The notes below the pieces were generated by a model. It was not told the DNA's origin, did no database searches, and saw only the letters and a program-made list of their open reading frames with translations. 64,000 nucleotides of DNA from Saururus chinensis (lineage: Eukaryota; Streptophyta; Magnoliopsida; Piperales; Saururaceae): assembly GCA_035235625.1 (NCBI GenBank), contig CP141144.1:35772014-35836013 (forward strand), in the 5' to 3' direction. Made by a program: the position numbers and the translations under genes. Of the stretch, positions 1-10,440 are shown one piece after another; within the stretch, counting starts at the first letter, position 1; each line of letters starts with the position of its first letter.

Positions 1-329
1 CACACACACCTCCACATCCAATCTTCTAAACAATTATATTATATCGGTATTAGAATGAGACAAACAGTTATAAATTAGGCATAATCAGTTAACTAATTAC
101 GTAAGTTATGATATGACCTTTGAAATTGTTATGGTGCCAATGTTTTCCCAAAAATGCTACTTGATGCTGGTGCTTTCCCCCTCCCACCACCATCTCCATC
201 ATTTATGAGTGACATTATTCCATTAGCTCTTATTGATACTTCATCGTCACTACATTTAAAACCACTACACCGTTACTACACATTGATAAATTAGCAAACA
301 AACAGATAATAATATTGATTGTATACTTC
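1..329. other. AT-rich stretch without a gene
   Basis: I see no coding region. The segment has one copy of the CAGTTAACT motif near position 87 that recurs in the tandem array at 3.5-5.7 kb, so it probably belongs to the same repeat family. Confidence 0.4.
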
Positions 330-1253
330 TTACCACTTTCTTGTAGCCATATCAATGTTCGTCACTTTATTTGAGCTCGGAAGCGGACCTCTTCCACTGT
401 TCGTACCTGTGGCAGTTGCATTTTGACCATTTCCATACCAAATTTTATCATCTCCTCCCACAATGTAGACAACCTCATCATAATCATGCAATTCAAATTT
501 ATCCCATTTAGTGTCTTCCTCAAGATGATCTTGCCATCTAACCATTGTAGATGACATCTTCTTCGTCAATGTTATACATCGTGTTTGGCCCACTTTCTTC
601 ATCATTAGCTCCTCGGCATCATTACCCTCATTTGAGTTGGCCTTATTCTCCTTAATATTTGAGATGTTCACCTTATCCACTTCAAGCCTTGCAATGGGGA
701 CTTCTACTAGTTCTTCATTAGAATCGGATTGCAAATTTACGTAACCAGGAGGAGGTTTCTTTGCCTCCAACTCCCTGGCCTCACGCATTAAGTCATCTAC
801 TTCCGTGTCGTCACTAAAATCCATTATGTTCATGTACAGTATGTCTCTATCCGAAGCACCACTTGCCAAATTATCATTGATTTCAATTGCATCCCTCACT
901 CCTACTTCCTTGACTTCCTCCTTCTGCTTTCCTTCATTTGCATGTCTACTATGCACTTCGGCATCATTGAAAATAATCGACTCGTTAATCTTTGCTTCGG
1001 ATACATCAAAATTTGGCTCAAATTCCTAGAACACATGTACATGTCGCACTTTGGTTATTATCAATGGTAGACCATCGTGCCTCGTCTTGGCATATCGTAG
1101 AAAACATTGAAGAGTCCTAGTATCACATATTTTCGTTGGAGGTACGTCCAGGCGGATTGCCGAAGGATATGTAAAACTCATCTTCAACGAGTATTCCTTG
1201 CTACAACATCCTATTAATTTGTAAACCATGGGCACTAAGGATTCATATGTCAA
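330..1253 (-). pseudogene. MULE-type transposase N-terminal fragment
   Basis: One reading frame runs from an ATG at 1253 to a stop at 330, interrupted by a single amber codon at 1026-1028. It gives 75 codons, then 23 codons, then a second ATG-led stretch of 208 codons. The first 75 codons have the layout of the N-terminal region of plant Mutator-like (MuDR) transposases: a YESLVPMVYKLIG block, a hydrophobic stretch, a run around the usual position of the ITND motif (here ICDTRTLQCFL), and a GLPLIITKV end. The downstream part is acidic and charged, like the linker that precedes the transposase core. The MULE core and the SWIM zinc finger are not present before the stop at 330. I infer a truncated, inactive MULE gene. 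The family assignment rests on pattern only. Confidence 0.45.
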
Positions 1254-2132
1254 TCAGCTTCTAACAAATATGAGATTTGACTCGGCATTGGAGCAATCAT
1301 ACTTGTGTCGACTTGCATCCCACTCACCCCCCCCCCCCCCCACACACACACATAACATAGGCTGCTCATTTGTATCCATCTGAATACACTCGATAGTTAT
1401 GTCAGTTAGGCTTTAGTAATTATCAGTTGATACTTATCAGTCCGTCGCAAAATTGAAAGAACTTTGTGTTTATGGGCATCAATTTGATTTTTAACCTCAA
1501 TCATTACTTCTTGTATTACAACTGTACATGCGGCACACCCACCCATATAAGTACCTCCAAAATACAAGATTATGTGTACCCGCAAGTTACCTATGTCCGC
1601 CACTACCAGTTATCAGTTGAGCGGGATCAGTTAAAGCTTTCACCCACCTTCTCCACACCGAAAAATTAGTTGCCTTTCTTGTTTCATCTTTAGAGCATAT
1701 TAGGAAAGAAGTACTTCATGCACAAGTAAAAACATTAACATATTCTCCACATCCAACATTACCATTGTTCCGGTAGGGACACCTTTAGGTAGAAGTGCGA
1801 CTATCCGTGTCTTCCTCCATGAGTTAGGGTACATAGAGGGAGGCTGCTCTTTGACATCCACCTTCCACCAACCTAAGTCCCATGATCTGCCAGTAGGGAG
1901 ACGAGAATATGGGGCCGTAAGAGAATACCTCAGTAGTTAGCCTAGGAAGAAACCTTCGGATGTTAAGAAACTATAGGGGTTTTTCATGGTTTTCACATTT
2001 ACAATGAGGTATGGCCCATTTCTGCTATATGCAGCGCGTGTGTGGACATCTCAAATGTGGCGATGTTTCTTGATTCTCTTGATACACCATGGAAATATGT
2101 AGCTAAATGCATATATTATAAAGAAAAAAGTA
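1254..2132. other. Intergenic, low-complexity tract and degenerate repeats
   Basis: There is no convincing gene. A run of about 15 C (1327-1341) passes into a CA repeat up to about 1352. Several ATCAGTT motifs (1411-1630) recall the tandem array further right. The short ORFs here overlap on opposite strands and have no recognisable motif. Confidence 0.5.
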
Positions 2133-2640
2133 TATAGGAGCCTGGGCACACGCACATCTACGTGAGACCGGGCTCGATGGGCAATCAGATTTAGATCTGA
2201 TGGCCCATAATAGTAAAGGGTTTAAATGGCCCTATGTATTATGGGCCATCGGATGTACATCTGATTGGCCGTAGAGCCTGGGCTCTATAAACTTTTTCCT
2301 TTTGAGTACCATTTATATGAGTCATGGCAAACGCACACATGCGTGTGCCCGGGTTGTATGAGTCCCATTTTTATGAGTAATATGGGCCATCAGATGTACA
2401 TCCGATTGGCCATAGAGCCCGGGCTCACGTAGACGCGCATGTGCCCGGGCTCCTATAAACTTTTTCCTTTTGAGTACCGTTTATATGTGCCCTGGTTAAC
2501 GCACACATGCATGTGCCTGGGCTGTATGAGTCCCGTTTTTATGTGTATTATACCCCATCAGATGTATATCTGATTGCCCATAGAGCCGGGACTCACGCAT
2601 GTGTGCATGAGCCCGGGCTCATATTAACATGACGCTTTCT
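2133..2640. mobile_element. MITE-like inverted-repeat element with a partial tandem copy
   Basis: The segment 2133-2175 (TATAGGAGCCTGGGCACACG and onward) is an imperfect inverted complement, about 38 of 43 bases by eye, of 2413-2455, so 2133-2455 can fold back on itself. It has no ORF. The motif CTATAAACTTTTTCCTTTTG occurs at 2284 and again at 2453 (period 169 bp). The sequence to 2640 repeats the interior and ends in another GAGCCCGGGCTCAT terminus, so a second partial copy is joined in tandem. The motifs GGGCCATCRGATGTACATC and CCCGGGCTC recur throughout. I did not identify the superfamily or a target-site duplication. Confidence 0.5.
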
Positions 2641-3036
2641 TAAGTGCCCCAGCCAACAAAAATAAAATTTCTGACCATCGATATTGAATTTATTTAACTC
2701 TATCTATGTTTTTAATGACGTCTATGGGAAGCTGTAGCTTTTCATTTTATATTTTCTAAATAATATTTATCATCAAGATTATAAGAACAACTAAATTGTA
2801 AATGAATGCATTAAACACTATTTCTATTTCCACCAATCCACTCACCGTAATCAATAAATTAAGGCAGTTCTAACCCTGTGAAACATTCGCGTGTACAATA
2901 TCAACCAAACTATATACAGAGGCATTTTCTAACCATTAAATATATTTGGGTATACATTATCCACCATGACCAAGTGATGCTGAAGATACAAAATATAATT
3001 AAGTCTATGATGTGCGGCATGTGATTACATGTAATT
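2641..3036. other. AT-rich spacer
   Basis: I see no ORF or repeat structure here apart from general AT richness. Confidence 0.4.
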
Positions 3037-3079
3037 GAATTGGAGCGCAATCAGTCATGCACATTACAAAGTTTAATCA

Positions 3080-3302
3080 TTAGGAGGTGTGGTGGCAAGA
3101 AAAAGAAGTACACACCTATAATTGTCATAAACTTAGAGTTTGAAGATGCTAAGTCTAAGGTGATAACTGATATGTTATACTGTCACTGAGTTATTTCATG
3201 ATTGTATAACATATCATTTCTCACATTAGATTTAGCATCTTCAGACTTTGAGTCTATGATAATTATAGTTTTCTTCTTCTGCATGCCACCACCACCGCCT
3301 AA
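3080..3302. repeat. Long imperfect hairpin, copy 1
   Basis: The left arm begins TTAGGAGGTGTGGTGGCAAG at 3080 and the right arm ends CCACCACCACCGCCTAA at about 3302. The arms are about 100 bp and pair imperfectly: AAACTTAGAGTTTGAAGATG on the left matches the complement of the CATCTTCAGACTTTGAGT block on the right. Flanking sequence on both sides (3037-3470) is homologous to that around copy 2. It encodes nothing recognisable. It could be a foldback element or a source of hairpin RNA; no transcript evidence is available. Confidence 0.6.
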
Positions 3303-3479
3303 CAAAGAAACTTTGTTATGTGTAGAATGATTGTTGTCCAAGTCCATCCTATCTTTTTATCTAACATAATCACTCTATCAACTATGAAGCTTGCTAGCAC
3401 CTCAACGTCCAACTCCAACGACCTGTTCATCAGCTCTAGCTTTTCCTCCACTGCCCCTTCAAATCAATAATAAAATTAA

Positions 3480-5730
3480 TGAGCCAAAATTTAATTCAAA
3501 ATATATCAGCTAGCTACCATCTACCAGTCATCAGTTAACCAGTATCAGTTAACTTTCTTTTAACTATATACTCTAGGTTTACTGGTCTCGTCCTCACTAA
3601 TATCATATTACATGATTGTAACCTACCATGTGAACCTATCTTGCTCAAAACTAATGAACACACAATGTACTTCAACAAATAATAACCTACTGACATCTAC
3701 TACTCAGCAGGTAGCCTGTATCAGTTAACTTTGTTTAAACCATATATATATTCTAGGTCATACGATCGCATCATCCTGAATAAAACTAATTACACATATT
3801 CTTACAAAATATTATTAACTCTTTCATGTGAGGCATATGATTCAATGTTGGCAGCATATGGCAATATGTTCATACCTTTTTTTTTGTTGATTATATTGAG
3901 TGATTATTCTGGATTAGATAATGTAGTTGATTTGGAAGCAATCAGTCATGCACATTACAAGGTTTAATCATTAGGAGGTTGGTGGTGGCAAGAGGAAGTA
4001 TAAACAATAATTACTATCGACTCAGACGATGAAGATGTTAAATTTATGGTGGGGAACATAGATATGGTATATACTATATCTATCCTTCTCACCTCAAATT
4101 TAACAATTTCAACGTCTAAGTCAATAATAATTATTGTTTTATACTTCCACCTGCAACCACCAACGCCTAATGATGAAACTACGTTATGTGCAGAATGTTT
4201 GCTCTCCAAATACATCCTATCTTTCGATCTAGCATAATCACTCTATACGCTGTGAAATTGTCCGGCATCTCGATGTTGGCATCCACCGACTGGGTCTCTG
4301 CTCTGGCTTCCTCTGCTGCCCCTTGCATGCCTCGGGGAGGTGGGCATATAAGTGTACTGCAGTGAAGTGAAGGGATAGATTTAGTCAAAATCAGTTAACT
4401 ACTAGTCAATAATTAATCGAAATCAGTTAACTATCTTCTAGCCATATAAACTAGGTTATATGGTATTGTCGTCAATAAATATTAGATCACACCATACTCA
4501 TGATAGTATAACACAAATTGCGCAAATGTAATGACCACCCAATGTACTTCGCAAAATATAAGCCTCCTACCATCTACCAGTCAACATTTAGGATGTATCA
4601 GTTAACTTTGTTTTATTCCATCTACTCGGTCATATGGTATACTACTCATTATATATCATATCAAAGCATTAAAATCTACCTTGTAAACCCATCTTGAGCA
4701 AATCCAATGACCACACAATGTACTTCGAAAACTAAAAAGCATGCTTCCATCTACCAGTCAACAGTTAGAATGTATCAGTTAACTTTGTTTTAACCATATA
4801 AACTAGGTTATATGGTCTCCTCCTCACTAGATATCAAATCACATCATAGTCATGAGTAAAACTAATTACGTATATTCTTCTTACTTACCCTAACAACAAA
4901 ACATATATTTTCATTTACTTACTTTCCATCTATTAAAATATATTACAAGCATACTAACTAAGCACTAAACACAAAAGATCAAGTTGACATATTTACTTAA
5001 TAACACTCTTATTTATCCACTCATATGTAAACATAACTAATGCAAATCTAATGACCTCGCAATGTACTTCAAAAAATATAAGCCTCCTACCATCTACCAG
5101 TCAATAGTTAGGATGTATCAGTTAACTTTGTTTTCTTCCATCTACTAGGTCATATGGTATACTACTCATTATATATCATATCACAACATTAAAACCTACC
5201 TTGTAAACCCATATTGAGCAAATCTAATTACCACACAATGTACTTAGAAGGAAAAAAAACCTCCTACCATCTACTAGTCAACAATTCGTTTGATTAGTTA
5301 ACTTTGTTTTAACCATATATTATAGGTCATGTGGTCTCCTCCTTGCTAAATATCAGATCACACCATTTAAACCTACCTTCTATACCTATCTTCCTCAAAT
5401 CTAATTGCTTCAAAATAAGCTGGGCCAAAGTTAACCATCCTACCATATACCAATCAATAGCTAGACTGTATTAGTTAACTTTGATTTGCCCATAAAAAAT
5501 GGGTCATATGGTCCCCTCCTTGCTAGATATCTGATCACATCATGAAAACCAACCTTTTCAACCTATTTTGCTTAAATCTAATGACCACGCAATGTACTTC
5601 AACAAAAAATAGCCACCTACCATCTACCAGACAATAGTTAGGATGTATCAGTTAACTATGTGCTACCCATGTAAACTAGGTCCAATTGTCTCCTACTCAC
5701 TAGATATCATATCAAATCATTAGTTAATCT
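3480..5730. repeat. Tandem array, period about 176 bp
   Basis: A unit containing ACCATCTACCAGTCAA, TATCAGTTAACTTTG, TAAACTAGGTCATATGGTCT and AATGTACTTC repeats in one orientation. Anchor positions of the ATCAGTTAACT motif are 3542, 3718, 4422, 4595, 4772, 5115, 5292, 5468 and 5645, giving spacings of 176, 704, 173, 177, 343, 177, 176 and 177. The 343-bp step contains one degenerate unit. The 704-bp step spans the second hairpin and equals four periods. Unit identity is moderate, so the array is not young. No coding potential was seen. Confidence 0.75.
3971..4170. repeat. Long imperfect hairpin, copy 2, inside the tandem array
   Basis: This starts TTAGGAGGTTGGTGGTGGCA and ends CAACCACCAACGCCTAA, with two arms of roughly 95 bp around a short loop near 4072. 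It is homologous to the hairpin at 3080-3302, and the flanks (CAATCAGTCATGCACATTAC on the left, ATCACTCTAT on the right) are shared too. The two copies have diverged substantially yet both keep pairing arms. The arms contain short open frames on both strands, which are a by-product of the inverted repeat. Confidence 0.6.
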
Positions 5731-6207
5731 AAACATACAAGCAAAATACATAATCCATTACTTTTACCCTTAATTTGTTTATTATACAACCCCAGAATAA
5801 CATAATCCATCATAAACTATCAAAATACAACCATATGTTACAAACAAAATTGATACAATCAAACTGCCCATTTGATGGGAAATTGTAGCAAACAACCAGA
5901 CACAGAAGAAAACAAATATTGAATCCCTTTTCTCTCATATATTTTTTTGCACAAACCATATAACTAAACATTTCACAAACTATCTATTTTTCGCCACAAA
6001 CTAACATTACTCAGCCATGTCACAAAGACCCCAGATCTGCACCCCTATGTTAGTGAAAATCAAGCCAAGCACAAATCACCCTGTTTTTAACAGACTCTAA
6101 CAAAGCAATATTTCAAAAACTATACACCTCAAACCCGCCATGCATCTTCACTTTGTAGCCATTTTCCGATCACCCTGTGGTGACAAACAAACTAGGACCT
6201 TCTTTGA
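5731..6207. other. AT-rich stretch without a gene
   Basis: I see no ORF or clear repeat. It lies downstream of the minus-strand hypothetical ORF at 6208-6414 and may be its 3' region. Confidence 0.35.
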
Positions 6208-6414
6208 CTAGATGGTTTCAGATGTTGAAACGACGAGGTGCAGACGACGGCTCCCATATCTAGGAGAAGCTAATGGTTGAGATGAGGGAGGAGGACGGCG
6301 ACTCCCGAATCTAGGAGAAAATGCGGGAGGAGAAGGGGGAGGAGGAGAGGCGGACAACAGCTCCCAGCTGCTCCCGGAGAGGCGGATGGTGGCTTCCTCT
6401 TCGGGAGCTGCCAT
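6208..6414 (-). CDS. Hypothetical 68-codon ORF, Pro/Ser/Arg-rich
   Basis: I do not recognise this protein. It begins MAAPEEEATIRLSG and continues as a proline-, serine- and arginine-rich tail with a twofold internal repeat around the FGSRRPPP and YGSRRLHL segments. The local DNA is GC-rich compared with both flanks. On the minus strand a TATATATATA tract lies about 40 bp upstream of the ATG (about 6454-6464), so a promoter is conceivable. It could be the first exon of a decayed gene or a transposon-carried gene start. No downstream exon was found. Confidence that it is a real gene is low. Confidence 0.25.
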   Translation of the reverse strand: MAAPEEEATIRLSGSSWELLSASPPPPSPPAFSPRFGSRRPPPSSQPLASPRYGSRRLHLVVSTSETI

Positions 6415-7350
6415 CAGGTTTTTTTTATTCTCCCATGAGGGCTTTTCACATTATATATATATAGCCTAAGGGTATTATCAGCAATTCAAGCGCGCATGTG
6501 GTAAAGTGGAACGTGCGTAAGTCTAATTGTGCAAAATCGAAGTACTTGGCCTATTTTTGTAATTCTGACATTTGTTGAGTCTATTTCTAAAAAAAATTTG
6601 TGTCATAGGCAGAAGGGTTTTGTACATAAAAGAGGGATTAGCTTGTAAAATATGGCCTTGGTGCATAATTTAAAGCTTTGGTGCATAAAACAAGGTTTCA
6701 ATGCGTAAAAAGGTGCTTTGACTCATGGAAAAGGGATCCATGGTGAAAGAGAGTGCTTTGGCGAGTTTAAGGGGGCTTTGGCGTGAAGGAGGATGGTTTT
6801 GGCAGGAGATATGGAGGTGGGAAGGATAATATTATTAATAAGAAGAAGAATAAACATTTTAGAAATAGATTACGACTTAGGCAGCTGTAATCGTTTATGG
6901 GAGACGATTGCCCCTCCCCCTTTTTGGCCTCTTGCCGCTGTGCACTGTCGCCACTCTAATAGAATGTGTTCCGCCCAAATGCCACAACCACAGTGGTGGC
7001 AGTCAGGGCTGCTGCCACCCCTCATAGCTATCCCCCTGCCTTCAGAGGGCTAATTTGCAGCTGTCGTAGTTCATTTTTGGCAGGCTACTACCCCTCCACC
7101 CCATCATTAGTGCGGACCTCCCTCCCCAAGCCCTCCTTTCCCCTCTCTAGCACTATTTTGTCATTCCCTTTGGTTCCTCCTCACCTCCCTCGGCATACCC
7201 ACACCCCTAGACCCTTTTTTTTAGGGGTCGTCCTCTTGAGCTACCATCACCCACCTCCGTTTGGGGTGGTTTCGGCTTTAGACTATCGATTGCAAACCTA
7301 TTGGCAGCAAATTGGCTAGCCTAGATGTTGTAATGACCCTCGGGCCACCC
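6415..7350. other. Intergenic, no recognised gene
   Basis: Positions 6655-6790 contain degenerate short repeats around the words GCTTTGG and GGTGCATAA. Two overlapping ORFs at 6793-7319 are in different frames, C-rich, and show no family motif. I do not regard either as a supported gene. Confidence 0.4.
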
Positions 7351-8645
7351 TAAAGCTGCCTTTTGGGTGAATTTCTTCTTCTTTCCACCCTTTGTGTGTG
7401 TCGATAGGGGTTTTTGTTATCAACAAACGTAGCATCAAGGCCTAGACTGCACTATGCATAATCCCTGACAGAACCTTTGATGTCTGTCCACCATGGGGCA
7501 ACCCCATATTAGCAAAGGCGATGACTTGGTTTTGCCGGAATTGCTTTTGAGACTTACACCACCATTGTCATGCGCCCCACCATCGCACTTGTTTAGGCGA
7601 CAAGGTAGGGGACTTTGAACTCGTAATTTTATAATAGAACCCTTGTATGTTAAAATGTACATTGGGGCCAACATAAATGAATGCTTAATGACACATAATG
7701 CTAATGCTATCATGTGTAGTAATATGGCATTATATTATTTGAATGCAAATTGAATGGCGCATTTAATGGATCAGTGAATGATGGATTGCTCGTTTGATCA
7801 TATGGCTAATTATGTGCATGCTAATGAGATGGATTGTCTGTATGCTTATGCGATGAATTATGTGTATGCTAGTTGTATGTTCGATAGACAATAAGATATG
7901 TCAGGTTATGTGTGAAATGTGGTGTGAAATTGTAGGCGACTGCATGAATGTATCAATAGGTGTATGCTTGACAGGTAAGGGTCAAGCATACCCCCCCCCT
8001 GAAGCTGCCTTGTGGGTGTGTTTCTTCTCCTTTCCACCCTTTGTGTGTGTCGATGGAATGTTTTGTGATCAACAAATGTAGCATCGAGACCCAGACTACA
8101 CTACACCTAATCCTGACAGAACCTTTGATGTCTTTCCACCCTGAGGCAACCCCATATTAGCAAATGCGATGACTTGGTTTTACCAAAATTGCTTGTGGGA
8201 CTCACGCCACCACCGTCATGTGTCCAGCCATCGAACTTGCTTGGGCGACAAGGTAGAGGACTTTGAACTCAGAATTTCATAATAGCATCCTTGTATGTTA
8301 AAATGCATGTTAGGACCAACATAAATGAATTATTAATGCTGCATAATATAATGCTATTGTTATCATGTGTATTAATATGACATTATATTATGCGAATACA
8401 CATTGAATGGTGCATGTAATGGATAAGTGAATAATGGATTGCTCATATGTTCATAGGGGTAATTATATGCATGCTAGTTATATGGATTGTTTGTATGCTT
8501 ATGTGATGAATTGTGTGTATGCTAGATGTATGTTCGATAGACAATAAGTTATGTAGGGTTATGCATGGAATGTGGTGTGAAATTGTTGGTAATTGCATGA
8601 ATGATATCAATGGGTGTATGCTTGACCGGCTAGGGTTGGCTTGAA
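7351..8645. repeat. Tandem duplication, unit about 650 bp
   Basis: Two consecutive copies align from GCTGCC at 7355 and 8004 (offset 649) to the GTGTATGCTTGAC words near 7962 and 8612. Shared landmarks include CCTTTGTGTGTGTCGAT, GACAGAACCTTTGATGTCT, CCCCATATTAGCAAA, GTTCGATAGACAATAAG and GTGGTGTGAAATTGT. A C-run at 7991-7999 sits at the junction. The copies differ by many substitutions, so the duplication is not recent. No ORF is conserved between them. The sequence upstream, TGTAATGACCC at 7329, resembles a plant LTR start, so these may be LTR remnants; that is inference. Confidence 0.7.
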
Positions 8646-9429
8646 TGGGCTCAAATGGCTTAGGGTTTTGAGCTTAAGTAGAGAACTGCAAGATTGTAAG
8701 ATTCTATATCGTATTTGTACTAGTATAATGCACATATTATAAACATGAATGTAATGGAAACAAGTAAGTTAGGAATAAGAGTTTGTGGCTTTAGTTAGTT
8801 CCGATAGATTGAGTTCTATGTCTAGATGAATACACTACGACAAAAAAAACTATTAACGACGCTTTTAAGTGTTGCTACTAGTCCTCCAGGAGTCGCTAAT
8901 AACTTATAGCGACACTTAAAATTATCGTTAAATGTGTCACTAAAAATGAAGTTGCTATTGCTAATTAGCGATGCTTAAGCTAAAGTGTTGCTAATAATCA
9001 TTCTATTAGCGACATTTATTTTTGCGTCACTAATTATGTTCTTTTTTGTGATGCTTAAAAAGCGTCGCTAATAGTCTATTATTAGCGACACATAAATTTA
9101 TGCATCTTTAATAATTAAGTATTAAAAAAAAATGGCTTATTAGCTACGCTTGTTAAACGTTACTAATATTAAATATAAAAAAATATTAACAAAATTATAT
9201 AAGCATCTATGAAAAGAAAATTTTTAAAAATTTAATAAAAATAATCATTAGCTATGCTTTTAAAAAGCGTTGCTAATAAAAAAAATTAAAAATAATAATA
9301 AAACCTATTCATGATGCTTCATAAAGCATCACTAGCAAATAAAAATTAAAGTGTCGCTAGAAAATAAAAATTAATAAAAAAAATTTGCGACACTTACAAA
9401 AGAGTCGCTGAGATAAAATCAAAAATAAA

Positions 9430-10215
9430 AAAAATGAAAGCCCGTTGCTTTGATTGGATTTTGGTTTGGAAAGGGGGTAGGGAGGGGGAGGTCTTCCCCC
9501 TCCTCATCCGACACCAGGAGCGAGGGAGGGGGATTATGTGAAAGAGGGAGAGGGAACAAGGGAGAGGGATAGGTGGGGTGGGGAGGGGGACGGAAGGGAG
9601 GCCCGGCGCCATATTTCCAGCACCATCCTCTTCCCCCCACAACTGAGGAAGCCAGTGGGGAGAGAGCAAGGGAGGGGAAGAAGGGGGAATGAATCCGGGG
9701 CAGCCGTGGAGGAATGGATCCGGGGCGGCAAGCAGACAGGGTCTGGGGTGGTGATAGCAGAAAAGATCCGAGGCGGGGGGCGGACTGGGTCCTCTCCAGC
9801 GGGGGCCAAACTAGATCCGTGGCAGTGAGGGCAAAATGAATCCCTCCACCGAAGGTGGCGGCAGGCGGACTGGGTTGGGGGTGGCGAGTGCGGAAAGGAT
9901 CTACGGCAGGGGGCAGACTGGATCCTCTCTGGTAGGGATCAGAATGGATCAGGGGCAGCGGGAGCAGTGAGGGGGCAAGGGGCGTGGATGGACGGGGCGG
10001 GGGGAGGGTGGGTGGGTAGGGGAAGCAGGGGGTGGTTGGGGTCGCGCAGGAGGCGAGTACGGCGGGAGGCGGCGGTCGAATGGCCGGCGGGGAGGAAATC
10101 AGGAGATTTCGACTGCATGGGCAAAAATATCACCGGCACCGGCAATTTTTCCTGCGCTATCGAAATACCAACTGTGTAGGCAAAATTTTTGCCCATGTGG
10201 GCATTTTCGCCCCAT
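9430..10215. other. GC-rich insert inside CACTA copy 1
   Basis: This stretch is strikingly G-rich on the plus strand, while the rest of the element is AT-rich. It contains GGATCCGGGGCAG-like words repeated four to five times (9690-9960). Overlapping short frames exist on both strands, but none shows a recognisable domain or clear codon structure. The end (10085-10215) contains several GGGCAAAAAT / ATTTTTGCCC words. It could be a captured host fragment (Pack-CACTA) or an expanded GC-rich repeat. I cannot assign a source gene. Confidence 0.4.
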
Positions 10216-10440
10216 GTTTCTAACGACGCTCTAGAAGCGTCGCAAATAATAATCATTTGCGATGCTTCCTTTAAGCATCGCAAAAATATCAATTTTTATG
10301 ACGCTTCTTACAAAGAGTAATAAGTATTTATATATGACATTTTATTAAACGTCGCAAATAGGTCCTATTTGTGACCCTTATACATTTACGTCGCCAAAAG
10401 TGCATTATTAGCAACACTTATTCATAAGCATCGTAAATAC

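Noticed and set aside
3964-4388. Frames on both strands around the second hairpin
   Set aside because: Created by the inverted repeat; the products mirror each other and have no domain.
9534-10292. Overlapping Pro/Gly/Arg-rich frames on both strands of the GC-rich insert
   Set aside because: GC-rich sequence lacks stops by chance; no motif or consistent codon pattern was found.
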